Of a stretch of DNA of 32,581 nt, positions 20,091-28,075 are shown in pieces. Position numbers and translations under genes: made by a program. Position 1 is the first letter of the stretch. Each line of letters starts with the position of its first letter. Source of the DNA: Chara braunii (lineage: Eukaryota; Streptophyta; Charophyceae; Charales; Characeae); assembly GCA_003427395.1 (NCBI GenBank), contig BFEA01000944.1, positions 56,602 through 89,182 of the forward strand. Direction: 5' to 3'. The notes beneath the pieces are model-generated. The model did not search any database, was not told the DNA's origin, and saw only the letters and a program-made list of their open reading frames with translations.

Positions 20091-20250
20091 TCGCCACACG
20101 GCGCACGAAACGAAAACGAAACAAGTGCATCTGCCCACAAAAGGTGGCAGAATACAGTCTTTACTATTTTTAGCAAAAAATGATGAACCTGTCCATTTTC
20201 TGTGGGAAGATGCACTCGTTTCGTTTTCCATTTCGTGTGCCGTGCGGCGA
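20091..20250. repeat. Long near-perfect hairpin / foldback element
   Basis: The left arm (20091-20139) pairs with the right arm (about 20202-20250) over nearly 50 bases with few mismatches. Landmarks are TCGCC-CACGG, ACGAAA, AAAACGAAAC and GTGCATCT in the left arm. Pairing weakens but continues toward the loop (CCCACA...TGTGGG). It lies in the EFL1 intron. It could be a MITE-type foldback or a source of double-stranded RNA. Confidence 0.8.
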
Positions 20251-20329
20251 CACCAACAAGCTGGAAAAGCATATTACGGACGGACAATCCGCGTCCCAGA
20301 TGGGCAAAACATCCTTCACGGCATTCACA

Positions 20330-20950
20330 CGAGGTAAACAACCTTCATTATTCAAACTGGAGGTAAACGACCTTCATGCGAGGTAAACAACCTCGATGAC
20401 AGGGGACGTTGGACCCAGTTTCCAACCGGTGGAAGCTCTCCACGGATAGACTGGAGGTATCAGACAGTGCAGACTGCAACTCGGGAGGAGCTCGTATTGT
20501 CTGCTGAGCAGCTGTCTGTCTCTGATTCTTTAAACCACCACCAACTTTCCGAGGCGAAGTCTAAATCGAAAATATACCCTATAGGTCCTGTACCGCATTC
20601 ATCAAAGGCCAGGCGCCGCCACACCAAAATGACTGGTGGCGCCAGCAACAACAAAAGAAAAAAGGTTGTGCTGGCACTTCGGCAAAGCTTTGCACACACT
20701 TCTTTTTCGGCCTCGGAAAAAAGAGCCTCGGAGGTAGTGGTGGTGGTTTAAATTTAAAAAAGATAAAAATTAAATAAATCATGAAGGTTGTTTATCGGAA
20801 CTGTATTCCCCACAAGACATGGAGCTTTATGATCAAAGGGATAAATAAACAACCTTTATGTGAAGACGCCGAGGAGGTAACAATAATAGTTATTATTACT
20901 AATAATAAAGTATGAAGCTTTATTGTGAAGAGGTTCATGCGAGGAAGACC
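20330..20950. repeat. Dispersed GTAAACAACCTTCAT motif copies
   Basis: AGGTAAACAACCTTCAT-type words occur at about 20333, 20361 and 20381. An inverted partner ATGAAGGTTGTTTAT lies at about 20782, and a direct AAACAACCTTTATG at about 20847. The 20529-20752 TIR element sits between the inverted copies. Confidence 0.5.
20529..20752. mobile_element. Small TIR element (MITE-like)
   Basis: The left end TTTAAACCACCACC (20529-20542) and right end GGTGGTGGTTTAAA (20739-20752) form a 14-bp perfect terminal inverted repeat, which extends imperfectly to CCGAGG/CCTCGG about 12 bases further in. The total length is about 224 bp and no transposase is encoded. The target duplication is obscured by the palindromic TTTAAA ends. 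Confidence 0.6.
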
Positions 20951-21000
20951 AGAACCTATAATAATAAGCTTTCTCTTGGTAATACGAATTGGAGGGTTAC

Positions 21001-21564
21001 CTTCATTCGCTCGTAAGCCTCCATAGGAGTCATCTTCAGCTCCGTGATGAGACGGTCAACCTTATTAATGACTAAGCAAGGCTTCACCCTCTCCTCCCAA
21101 GCCTGCCGGAGGACCGCGTGCGTCTGCACCAGCACTCCTTCGCAAACATCCACCAACACCAATGCCCCGTCGCTCAGCCTCGCTGCCGTCGACACCTCGC
21201 TACAGAAATCCACGTGTCCAGGCGAATCGATTAAATTGACCAGGTACGCAGGAAGATCGGGGCGGCTAGCACCACCACTGCGGCTCAACCCCCCAGCAGC
21301 CGCAGCGGCACTCTTCTTTGGCTTAAACAGCAGCGAAATGGAACTGCTCTTCATCGTGATGCAGCGTAGCTGCTCCTCGTCTCGATAATCGAGATACCGA
21401 AGTTTGCCCACCAGCTTGGGATGAATGAGACCGTTGGACGCAATCAGACTGTCGGACAGCGTCGTCTTGCCATGATCTACGTGTGCCATCACACAAATGT
21501 TCCGGATCGCGCGTGGCTGCGTCTGGAGCGCAGCCAGCTCATGGACTGCCACAGTGCTACCCAT
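21001..21564 (-). CDS. EFL1: EFL1 GTPase, exon 1 (residues 1-188, GTPase core)
   Basis: This is the first coding exon of elongation factor-like GTPase 1, the cytosolic EF2-related GTPase that acts with SBDS to release eIF6 from nascent 60S ribosomal subunits. Visible GTPase motifs are G1 AHVDHGKT (residues 27-34), G2 Thr70 in ITMKSS, G3 DSPGH (113-117) and G4 NKVD (167-170). The ITMKSS form of G2 favours EFL1 over EF2. I place the start at 21564, where ATG sits in a strong Kozak context (GACCATGGGT). The frame stays open seven codons further upstream, but that stretch begins with GTG, not ATG. The exon ends in phase 0 after ATGAAG, and the intron begins GTAACC. Joining to exon 2 gives the uninterrupted stretch EAYERMK-SIIVEVNGIISAF, as expected for the family. 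A short Ala/Gly/Ser-rich insertion (about 85-101) lies between G2 and G3. Residue 68, just before ITMKSS, is Cys where I recall Gly or Ala in relatives. Confidence 0.93.
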
Positions 21565-21892
21565 GGTCGGTGCACGCTCAGCCACCCTGCCTCCCTTCTC
21601 TTCACTGCCTTGCCCTCCCTATTCCCTTCCTGCGCGGAAAGGAGAATCTCTTCTCCACTTTACCCAGCGTTCTTCAACCTCTTCTTCTCTCTTGCCGACG
21701 TTACGAAGTTAAAACATCGCACTATCATCCTGCAGTGGCACAATCTCCGCTAATGCCTGCAAACAATATGAATAAAAAAGCATAAATAAAAACACCGAGA
21801 ACATGAATTGTTTCAATAGTAGATGCATCATGACCTGAACCACACAGCCCCAGACAAAGGGCTATTTCTTTTCTTCTCTTCTCTTCTCTTTT
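21565..21892 (-). promoter_or_regulatory. EFL1 5' UTR and proximal promoter region
   Basis: This region lies immediately upstream of the EFL1 start on the minus strand. The transcript side is purine-rich (AGAGAAGAAGAGG, GGGAATAGGGAGGG). No clear TATA box was found at a plausible distance. Confidence 0.35.
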
Positions 21893-22045
21893 CTTTCTGA
21901 AAAGACCGACAGCCTTGATACATCATCGTCAAACTAACAGCCCCCGGGTGATTCAGAATGACTCTAAGCTGTTCATCTGATTGCCTCTGGACTCGAACTC
22001 CAGTATGTATCCAGACTACTCAAGACTCCCTAACAAACAGACACA
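21893..22045 (-). mobile_element. tRNA-derived SINE-like element, copy 4
   Basis: On the minus strand a clear B box GAGTTCGAGTCC (about 21989-22000) is followed by the family 3' domain in order: a CTGAATCACC segment, GGGGGC, a GATGATGTATC-like stretch and AAGGCTGTCGGTC. The A-box end is degraded. It lies about 330 bp upstream of the EFL1 start, in the same orientation as EFL1. Confidence 0.5.
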
Positions 22046-22385
22046 TGTAGTAAAGCCAAACTCATGAGAGACCGACAATATCAGAATCACGTCACACTCA
22101 CACAATGTACTCTCAGATTGCAATAGCAAGTGTCCAGAAAACTAGCTTCAACAATTAATTATTAATCATGAATACAAGTCTTTGGCTCGTCCAATCCCCC
22201 TTTGGCATTGGGACCTCTCCCACTGGACTCGCCACCTAAGCAACCTATCCCACTATTGTTGTTGTCACCAACGAAATTTCTCCGCGCGGTCACCTCCTAC
22301 AGGCAGGCTCAACCTGGAGGACGAAGAGCAGCTATGGAGGTTGGCGTTCATCGCCAGCAGTCTTCAGGAGACATCCTCTCTCTTC

Positions 22386-22565
22386 GATCTCCGGCAGGAA
22401 CAGGTCAGTCAGGTAACTCTCTGTCACTGCACAGTCTCTTCATCTCCCGCAGGAACAGGTAAGTCAGGTAAGCCTCTCCCTCTCTGTCACTACACAGTCT
22501 CGTCGATCTCTGGCAGGAACAGATAAGCCAGGTAAGCCTCTCCCTCTCTGTCACTACAGAGGTCT
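22386..22565 (+). repeat. Three tandem units carrying splice-donor and acceptor motifs
   Basis: GCAGGAACAG recurs at 22394, 22449 and 22513 (periods 55 and 64). Each unit has a donor-like CAGGTAAGT/CAGGTCAGT/CAGATAAGC, then a pyrimidine tract and an acceptor-like CACTACACAG or CACTGCACAG. Unit 2 contains a perfect donor at 22456-22464. Confidence 0.75.
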
Positions 22566-23247
22566 TGATCACCCTCTCTCTATGCTACAGGCTATGGCGC
22601 TGGGCTCCCCTATCTGGCTATGTGATGCATACTCAGAATAATCCGAGTGATGCAAATGGAGTCAAAGGATCACAAAGTGATGACAAGGACTCGAATGGAC
22701 AATGCAGCGTCAGCGGAGCATCAACAAGCAATGTACATCCATATACATACACAAATGGCACAATGTAGCGCAGTGGAAGACTCAAAAGCATAACCTGACC
22801 AGTCTGGACTGACTTGACACAACCCATCAGACACCACACATGCGAGAGAGAAGGGAGGGACCGCATACACAGGAGACAGGTCCCTCCTTGAGCACGCACA
22901 TGGGGTGAAACCACGGATGAGGGGATGAACGAAAAGCAAGATGAAGATGGAGATGAGGGAGACGACCAACGTCGCAATAGCGCAGTCCAAAAATAGTCTC
23001 CCTGTCGAATGTCCACTCAATGTCTGCCCCTGCAATGTCGAATCAGCTCCTGGGCCCCATAGCCCGACATAACATCTGCCTGTTACCTCTCTCTCTCTCT
23101 CTCTCTCTCACGCACGCGGGGGGGGACTCTCCCTCTGTGTGTGCATCAGATACCTATGGATATGTGCAGGCTCACAACTACGAGGCCAAGCAGTAGATCG
23201 GCTTCACTGCGCGACGAACGAACTGACGCATTTGTCCAGAATTAGGG
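22566..23247. other. Non-coding stretch
   Basis: Only a short (CT)n tract (about 23091-23109) and a following G-run were seen. The frames on both strands are short and carry no recognised motif. Confidence 0.45.
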
Positions 23248-23338
23248 AACTACCTTCTTCACCTGAATACAACATACGGTCATTATCGCTGTATTCGGGG
23301 TACCTTTCAGTCTAAATACAGCAATAATGGCCGAACGT
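23248..23338. mobile_element. Foldback element, copy 1 (degraded)
   Basis: AACTACCTTCTTC, CTGAATACAACATACGGTCA and a later AATACAGCAATAATGGCCG are arranged as in the better-preserved copy at 26471-26594. The right terminal repeat is lost in a T-run. It directly adjoins SINE copy 3. Confidence 0.55.
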
Positions 23339-23357
23339 TTTTTTTTTTTTTTTAAGA

Positions 23358-23512
23358 AAGGGCGACGGCCTTGAGAGATATCATCTACCAACTGACCGGC
23401 CCACGGTAATTCAGAATCGCAGTATTTAACTCAGCTGCTTCCAGTGCAGTTTGAACTCAAGTCCGTATTTCAACAGTTCGGGGATGTACCAACTGAGCTA
23501 CGCCAGGGTGAA
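23358..23512 (-). mobile_element. tRNA-derived SINE-like element, copy 3 (best-preserved promoter)
   Basis: Read on the minus strand it begins near 23512. The A box TAGCTCAGTTGG (23489-23500) fits the tRNA consensus exactly and sits in GGCGTAGCTCAGTTGGTACA. The B-box-like GAGTTCAAACT is at 23448-23458. The 3' domain runs CTGAATTACC, GGGCCGGTC, AGTTGGTAGATGATATC and AAGGCCGTCGCCC, and ends in a T-rich tract on the plus strand (23338-23353), equivalent to an A-rich tail. It is not a tRNA gene, because no paired acceptor or anticodon stems follow the A box. Confidence 0.65.
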
Positions 23513-23791
23513 GAAGCTAGCTGACAAGAGACAGTTGAAAGTTCGATGATAAGCAAGAAGGGAGAAAGCGGCAAGTTACTCAGCCAGGATTTGTCCCTTG
23601 TTTGCCTCTTCTCGTTTTTCTCTTCCTGGTGAATCACACATGATGTGTGCACCTCTGGGAAGGAGCGTGAGGTGGATGACACATCATGGAAGTTTTTTTT
23701 TTCAGCTGCCCTCAGGTAAGAATATCTCAGAAGGAGACGAGAAATAATCAGCAAGAGAAAGCACGACTGCGATAGCATGCAGTCCTTTCAC

Positions 23792-24330
23792 AGCAATGGG
23801 ACAGGCAACCAATCAGTCATGCCTGCCGTGCTTGCAAGATGACGGAACTCGTACTGATTGATTGATTGATTGCTTCAGTCAGGCCTGACTGATAATCATA
23901 CTGATTGATTGATTGATTGATTGCTTTAGTCAGGCCTCACTGCATGCCGTCCTTTCAAAGCAATGGGACAGGCAACCAATCAGTCATGCCTGCCGCGTTT
24001 GCATGATGACGCAACTTGTACTGATTGATTGATTGATTACTTCAGTCAGGCCTGGCTGATTATCATACTGATTGATTGATTGATTGATTGATTGATTGCT
24101 TTAGTCACGCCTCATTGATAATCATACTGATTGATTGATTGATTAATTGATTGATTGATTGATTGCTTCAGTCAGGCCTGATTGATTGCTTCGGTCAGGC
24201 CTGACTGATAATCAGACTGGCTGACTGATTGATTGACTCAGTCAGGCATGACGGATAATCCTACTGATTGATTGATTGATTGCTTTAGTCAGGCCTGACT
24301 TATAATCATACTGATTGATTGCTTGCTTGC

Positions 24331-24367
<37 letters not shown>

Positions 24368-24478
24368 CCAGTCAGGCATGACTGATAATCCTACTGATTG
24401 ATTGATTGATTGCTTCAGTCAGGCATGACTGATAATCCTACTGATTGATTGATTGATTGCTGCAGTCAGGCATGAACC
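23792..24478 (+). repeat. Satellite of (GATT)n and CAGTCAGGCCTGACTG units
   Basis: About ten units alternate GATTGATTGATTG runs of variable length with a core ending TAATCATACTG and containing the palindrome CAGTCAGGCCTGACTG (first at 23876-23891) or variants such as CAGTCAGGCATGACTG. A longer segment starting GCAATGGGACAGGCAACCAA occurs at about 23792 and 23960, giving a higher-order repeat of about 168 bp. Confidence 0.9.
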
Positions 24479-24698
24479 ACAACTCATTGTGTGATAATCG
24501 TCGGCATAATCATTTCTTTGAGGGGTGTTCGGTGCTCCCCTCTAATTTGCCCATTTCTTTGGAAAAGAAAGGGGGGGGGGAGAGGACAGTATTCACGTGA
24601 AAGGGGGAGAGACGGGGGCGAACGCACGGGATTTTTTAATTTGCTTTTCAAAGAAGGGAAAAAGAAAAGACTACCAGAAGTCTAACAGCCCTCACCTA

Positions 24699-24831
24699 GG
24701 GCCTCGCTCCACTGCTCTCACCAAAATGAGCAAAATGAGAATGAATCTTCCGCTAAAAAATGGGTAGATACGCCGACATATTTCTCGTCTTTTGTGCATG
24801 TGGTGACTAGTGGAGCGAAGTCAAACGGCCC
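24699..24831. mobile_element. MITE-like element with GGGCC(TCG)CTCCAC ends, copy 1
   Basis: The left end is GGGCCTCGCTCCACTGCTC. The right end, read in reverse complement, is GGGCC, an 8-nt insertion, then TCGCTCCACTAGTCACCAC. The element is 133 bp long and non-coding. Similar direct repeats (TCACCTA and TCACTTA) flank it. GGGCC-starting ends near TTA recall Tourist/PIF-Harbinger MITEs; that assignment is an inference. Confidence 0.5.
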
Positions 24832-24838
24832 TCACTTA

Positions 24839-24913
24839 GGGCCTCGCTCCACTACTCTCACCAAATCTGCAATATGAGAATGGATCTCTCGTCTTTTGTG
24901 CATGTGGTGACCC
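24839..24913 (+). mobile_element. GGGCCTCG element, partial copy 2
   Basis: It begins GGGCCTCGCTCCACTACTC after TTA and shares the CACCAAAT, ATGAGAATG and CTCGTCTTTTGTGCATGTGG segments with copy 1. It lacks the right terminal repeat. Confidence 0.5.
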
Positions 24914-24983
24914 TTTATGTTTCTCTCGCATGGTATTCCTTGCTCCGATTTGACATGTCATCACACTTCTTTTTCTTTTATTT

Positions 24984-25672
24984 AAGGGAAAATTCCATCG
25001 GTACCCCACTTAAAGATGGGAATACCCGCTATACCCAGTCCCAGCCCCGACTTCCATCTATAACCGGAGGGCTCAACTTTGCATAGTACCCAGCTTTTCC
25101 CCTGTGCGAAATTCTAGGGGTACCCAGCTTTTCCCCTGTGCGAAATTCTAGGGGTACCCAATCCCGCAGGCCGTGGATTCAGAGCACGAAATTATGCTCA
25201 TGCCCACCGAGCAGACCTTTGTGGCCCAACGGCTGCATGCTATGAGCATAATTTCAGCCATCCGGTAGCAGGGCATATGAACAATTTGGCCTCCTCTCCT
25301 CCTCAGGTCCCGGGTATGCCCATAATTTTCCCTGGGTGTCCATAATTTGTGCATTCCTGTAGTTCGTTATAACCGCGATACCATTCGCGGTTCCATTCGC
25401 CGTACCATACCAACCTGGGTCCACCTCGGTCCTGGGCATGCAATCAATCTCCACCAGCCCTTTTCTGGGTATCGATCCAAGTTGCACCTGGGACTGGGTA
25501 TAGCCGTATTCCCATCTTTAAGTGAGGTACAGATGCAATTTTCCCTTGGTGGACCTGGGCATGCAAACAATCTCCACCAGCCCTTTTCTGGGTATCGATC
25601 CAAGTTGCACCTGGGGCTGGGTATACGTATTCCCATCTTTAAGTGGGGTACAGATGCAAATTTCCCTTCCCT
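24984..25672. mobile_element. Complex foldback element with internal duplications
   Basis: A 25-bp perfect inverted repeat links 25001-25025 (core CCCACTTAAAGATGGGAAT) to 25627-25651. A copy with one mismatch lies at 25506-25530. The right side is a 123-bp tandem duplication (25431-25553 and 25554-25672). A central hairpin has arms GAAATTATGCTCAT (25188-25201) and ATGAGCATAATTTC (25242-25255). No transposase is encoded. Confidence 0.65.
25087..25154 (+). repeat. Two tandem 34-bp repeats
   Basis: A unit starting TACCCAGCTTTTCCCC and ending ATTCTAGGGG occurs at 25087-25120 and 25121-25154 without mismatch, with a partial third start (TACCCAATCC). Confidence 0.9.
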
Positions 25673-25910
25673 ACACTATTAAAATCGCTAAGGGAACCAA
25701 TCTCTGATCCAGGCCGTCGTTGGTCCTACCGGCCCACGGCCTGGATCGTCGGAAACTCGTTTTTTCTTTTTTTTAACTACACTGTATTCTTCCTCTCTCA
25801 GTCAGAGGTTGACATCGCAGTCTTTTTTCTTTCCATGGAAGGCCGTGCCCAGAGGTGTCAGCACTCTACATGCATTCCGGGACCTCAACAGTTCGCAGGG
25901 TGTACTATCT

Positions 25911-25982
25911 ATTCCGTACATACGGGCCATTCCGTACATACGGACTATTCCGTACATAAGGGCTATTCCGTACATACGGGCT
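25911..25982 (+). repeat. Four 18-bp minisatellite units with CCGTACATACGG dyads
   Basis: Units start ATTCCGTACATACGG at 25911, 25929, 25947 and 25965. Each unit contains the dyad CCGTA-CA-TACGG; unit 3 has one change (ATAAGG). Confidence 0.9.
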
Positions 25983-26284
25983 GGGGAGGGGGGGGGGCCT
26001 GGGTTTAGGGACTCTTTTCGGTTTTTCGTTTTTCTTTTTTAAACCACTGTAGTACTCCTCGAGTCGTGCCCAACGCGCCACGATTTCAGGAAACGTACGG
26101 GCCACTACAGGAGTGCCCAAATTCATCCGAGTAGAAACGTTTCTACTCTATTTTTTGTTTTCGGTCGGCCGATAGCTTGGCCAAGTACTGGTGGTTTTCC
26201 AAAACACATGCATTGTATCGCAAAAGAACAGAACAGAATTGAGGCCGAGGACCTCACAACTCAACCCGGATTACTGAGAGCATA

Positions 26285-26383
26285 AGGGTCAGATCCCACT
26301 AGGCCCTATTGTTCATTTCTGACCGTTCATCTTCGTAATCGAGCGTGGAAAATGAATAATCCAAGGTAGTGGGATCTGACCCT
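26285..26383. repeat. 17-bp perfect inverted repeat
   Basis: AGGGTCAGATCCCACTA (26285-26301) pairs with TAGTGGGATCTGACCCT (26367-26383), enclosing 65 bp. Some pairing continues outward. It may be a small foldback relic. Confidence 0.75.
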
Positions 26384-26470
26384 AACTCAGCTTCGCTCAC
26401 TGGCTTCTTCTCAGAATGGCGAGAACCATTATTACCCGCACATGAGAACCTACTACTCGGTAAGATCCCC

Positions 26471-26594
26471 AACCTACCTTCTTCCCCCGAATACAACGTA
26501 AGGTCATTGTAGCTGTATCTGAGGCATCTTTCAGTATAGCTACAGCTATAATGACCGTACGTTGTATTCGGGGGAAGAAGGAAGAAGGTAGGTT
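26471..26594. mobile_element. Foldback element, copy 2 (near-complete hairpin)
   Basis: Termini AACCTACCTTCTTC and GAAGAAGGTAGGTT are inverted repeats. CCCCCGAATACAACGTA (26484-26500) pairs perfectly with TACGTTGTATTCGGGGG (26558-26574), and the arms continue through GGTCATTGTAGCTGTA / TACAGCTATAATGACC. CCCC flanks both ends and may be a 4-bp target duplication. The whole element is about 124 bp with no coding capacity. Confidence 0.75.
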
Positions 26595-26974
26595 CCCCAT
26601 GTCATGAAACAAGGAAGTTTTCCTTGCTCCATGAAGGGATTTCGTTAGTTGCGAGCCCATCATCAAAAAAGAAAACAACAAACAAAAAAATGAAAACACA
26701 AACAAAAGGATAAACGTACGGAAACGGACCCTAATAGACTCTGCCACTGCCAGTCCATCTTTATTGGACTAAGGTTCTCTACATGTGCTGGTAATGGTAA
26801 TCTAATGCTTAGGTCTATCTGGAGACGGCGTACCACCACTGGCCCCGCCCACTCTTCGATCTGAGCCGTGCAATCAGACGATAAACGCCCAGAGGTAGGC
26901 TCCCACTCTGCCAAACGACTCCGGTACCTGGCGAGACTGACTCCCCCTCTACTATTCCAGTTCCGTCTCTCAGG

Positions 26975-26975
<1 letters not shown>

Positions 26976-27047
<72 letters not shown>

Positions 27048-27400
27048 AACTCTCTCTCTCTCTCNNNNNNNNNNNNNNNNNNNNNNNNNNNNNNNNNNNN
27101 NNNNNNNNNNNNNNNNNNNNNNNNNNNNNNNNNNNNNNNNNNNNNNNNNNNNNNNNNNNNNNNNNNNNNNNNNNNNNNNNNNNNNNNNNNNNNNNNNNNN
27201 NNNNNNNNNNNNNNNNNNNNNNNNNNNNNNNNNNNNNNNNNNNNNNNNNNNNNNNNNNNNNNNNNNNNNNNNNNNNNNNNNNNNNNNNNNNNCTCTCTCC
27301 CTCTATCTCTCTCACTAACTCTCTCTCTCTCTCATTTACTCGCTCTCTCTCTGCATCTGTGCATATTGAGACAGATGCAGCTCTCTCTCTCTCTCTCTCT

Positions 27401-27448
<48 letters not shown>

Positions 27449-27472
27449 ATCTGTGCATATTGAGACAGATGC

Positions 27473-27512
<40 letters not shown>
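26976..27512. repeat. CT/GT microsatellite region with assembly gap
   Basis: A (CT)n run (about 26976-27064) is followed by 228 Ns (27065-27292), then more CT, GT (27403-27446) and CT (27475-27512). A 30-nt segment with perfect 10-bp arms CTGCATCTGT/ACAGATGCAG (27351-27380) recurs at about 27447-27474. The true length across the gap is unknown. Confidence 0.9.
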
Positions 27513-27515
<3 letters not shown>

Positions 27516-27745
27516 CATCCATATTGAGACATGCCGTGAGAGAGGGAGAAAGAGAATAGAAAGAACACTACTGCGGCGATATTTTTTGAGTCCCGGTCTA
27601 CTGTGTTGAACAGAACTATAACACTTGTTTCAAGTAAGATGACGAAGATTGCAAAAAGGCTGAAGGAATGAAACGAGCATTTAAAAAAAGGCTGGTGACG
27701 AGAGAAAATGCATGGCGAGAGGGTTGTATCATTCCGATGGATTAA

Positions 27746-28075
27746 GTAAGAGTCCATGATAGTGGTGAGTGTGAAAAAACAGAAGCGGAAAACAATCCCG
27801 ACGACGATGACGATGATGATGATGATGATGATGGTCCTGAGAACCATGAAACGGATGACCGCACGTTATGGACTTACTATTTTAATCAGTCATGTCATCA
27901 TCTTATTCCCAGCAGAGCTGATGAGCCAGCGTTTGACGTTGATGTCAACAACGCTGATACGAGGCGCAATATCAACGTGGAGAGATGCAACCGGTCTGCC
28001 AACATCCCCATCAGTAGAATGGAGATTGGAAATTTCGGAGAAGAAAAGACTGATTTGATTTTAACAATAGAGTGA
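27746..28075 (+). other. Open frame without start, acidic N-terminus; possible exon
   Basis: A frame of 109 codons is open from just after TAA (27743-27745) to TGA (28073-28075). It has an 11-residue Asp run from a (GAY)n tract, then GPENHETDDRTLWTYYFNQ and ERCNRSANIPISRMEIGNF. The sequence after the Asp run looks less random than other frames in the region, but I do not recognise it and no ATG precedes it. A T-poor, A-rich stretch (AATTAAAAAAAAAG) lies about 60 bp downstream. It could be a retroelement fragment or chance. Confidence 0.2.

Larger units (their letters stand above)
12781..21000 (-). other. Large EFL1 intron (about 8.2 kb)
   Basis: The intron is bounded by GT at 21000-20999 and AG at 12782-12781, both read on the minus strand. 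The donor (AAG|GTAACC) is weaker than the CAGGTAAGT sites found elsewhere in the same intron. The intron sits in phase 0 between the G4 and G5 motifs. It contains no conserved coding sequence. It holds two solo LTR-like elements, two SINE copies, long CT/GT microsatellites, a 328-bp tandem duplication, a roughly 160-bp hairpin and a 224-bp TIR element, all annotated separately. Confidence 0.88.

Noticed and set aside
23489-23512. tRNA gene on the minus strand (TAGCTCAGTTGG)
   Set aside because: A and B boxes are present but the cloverleaf does not close, and the 3' domain is shared with three other copies, so a SINE explains it better.
23792-24478. CRISPR-like array
   Set aside because: The repeats are variable GATT runs and palindromic cores without unique spacers, in eukaryotic DNA. 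This is a satellite.
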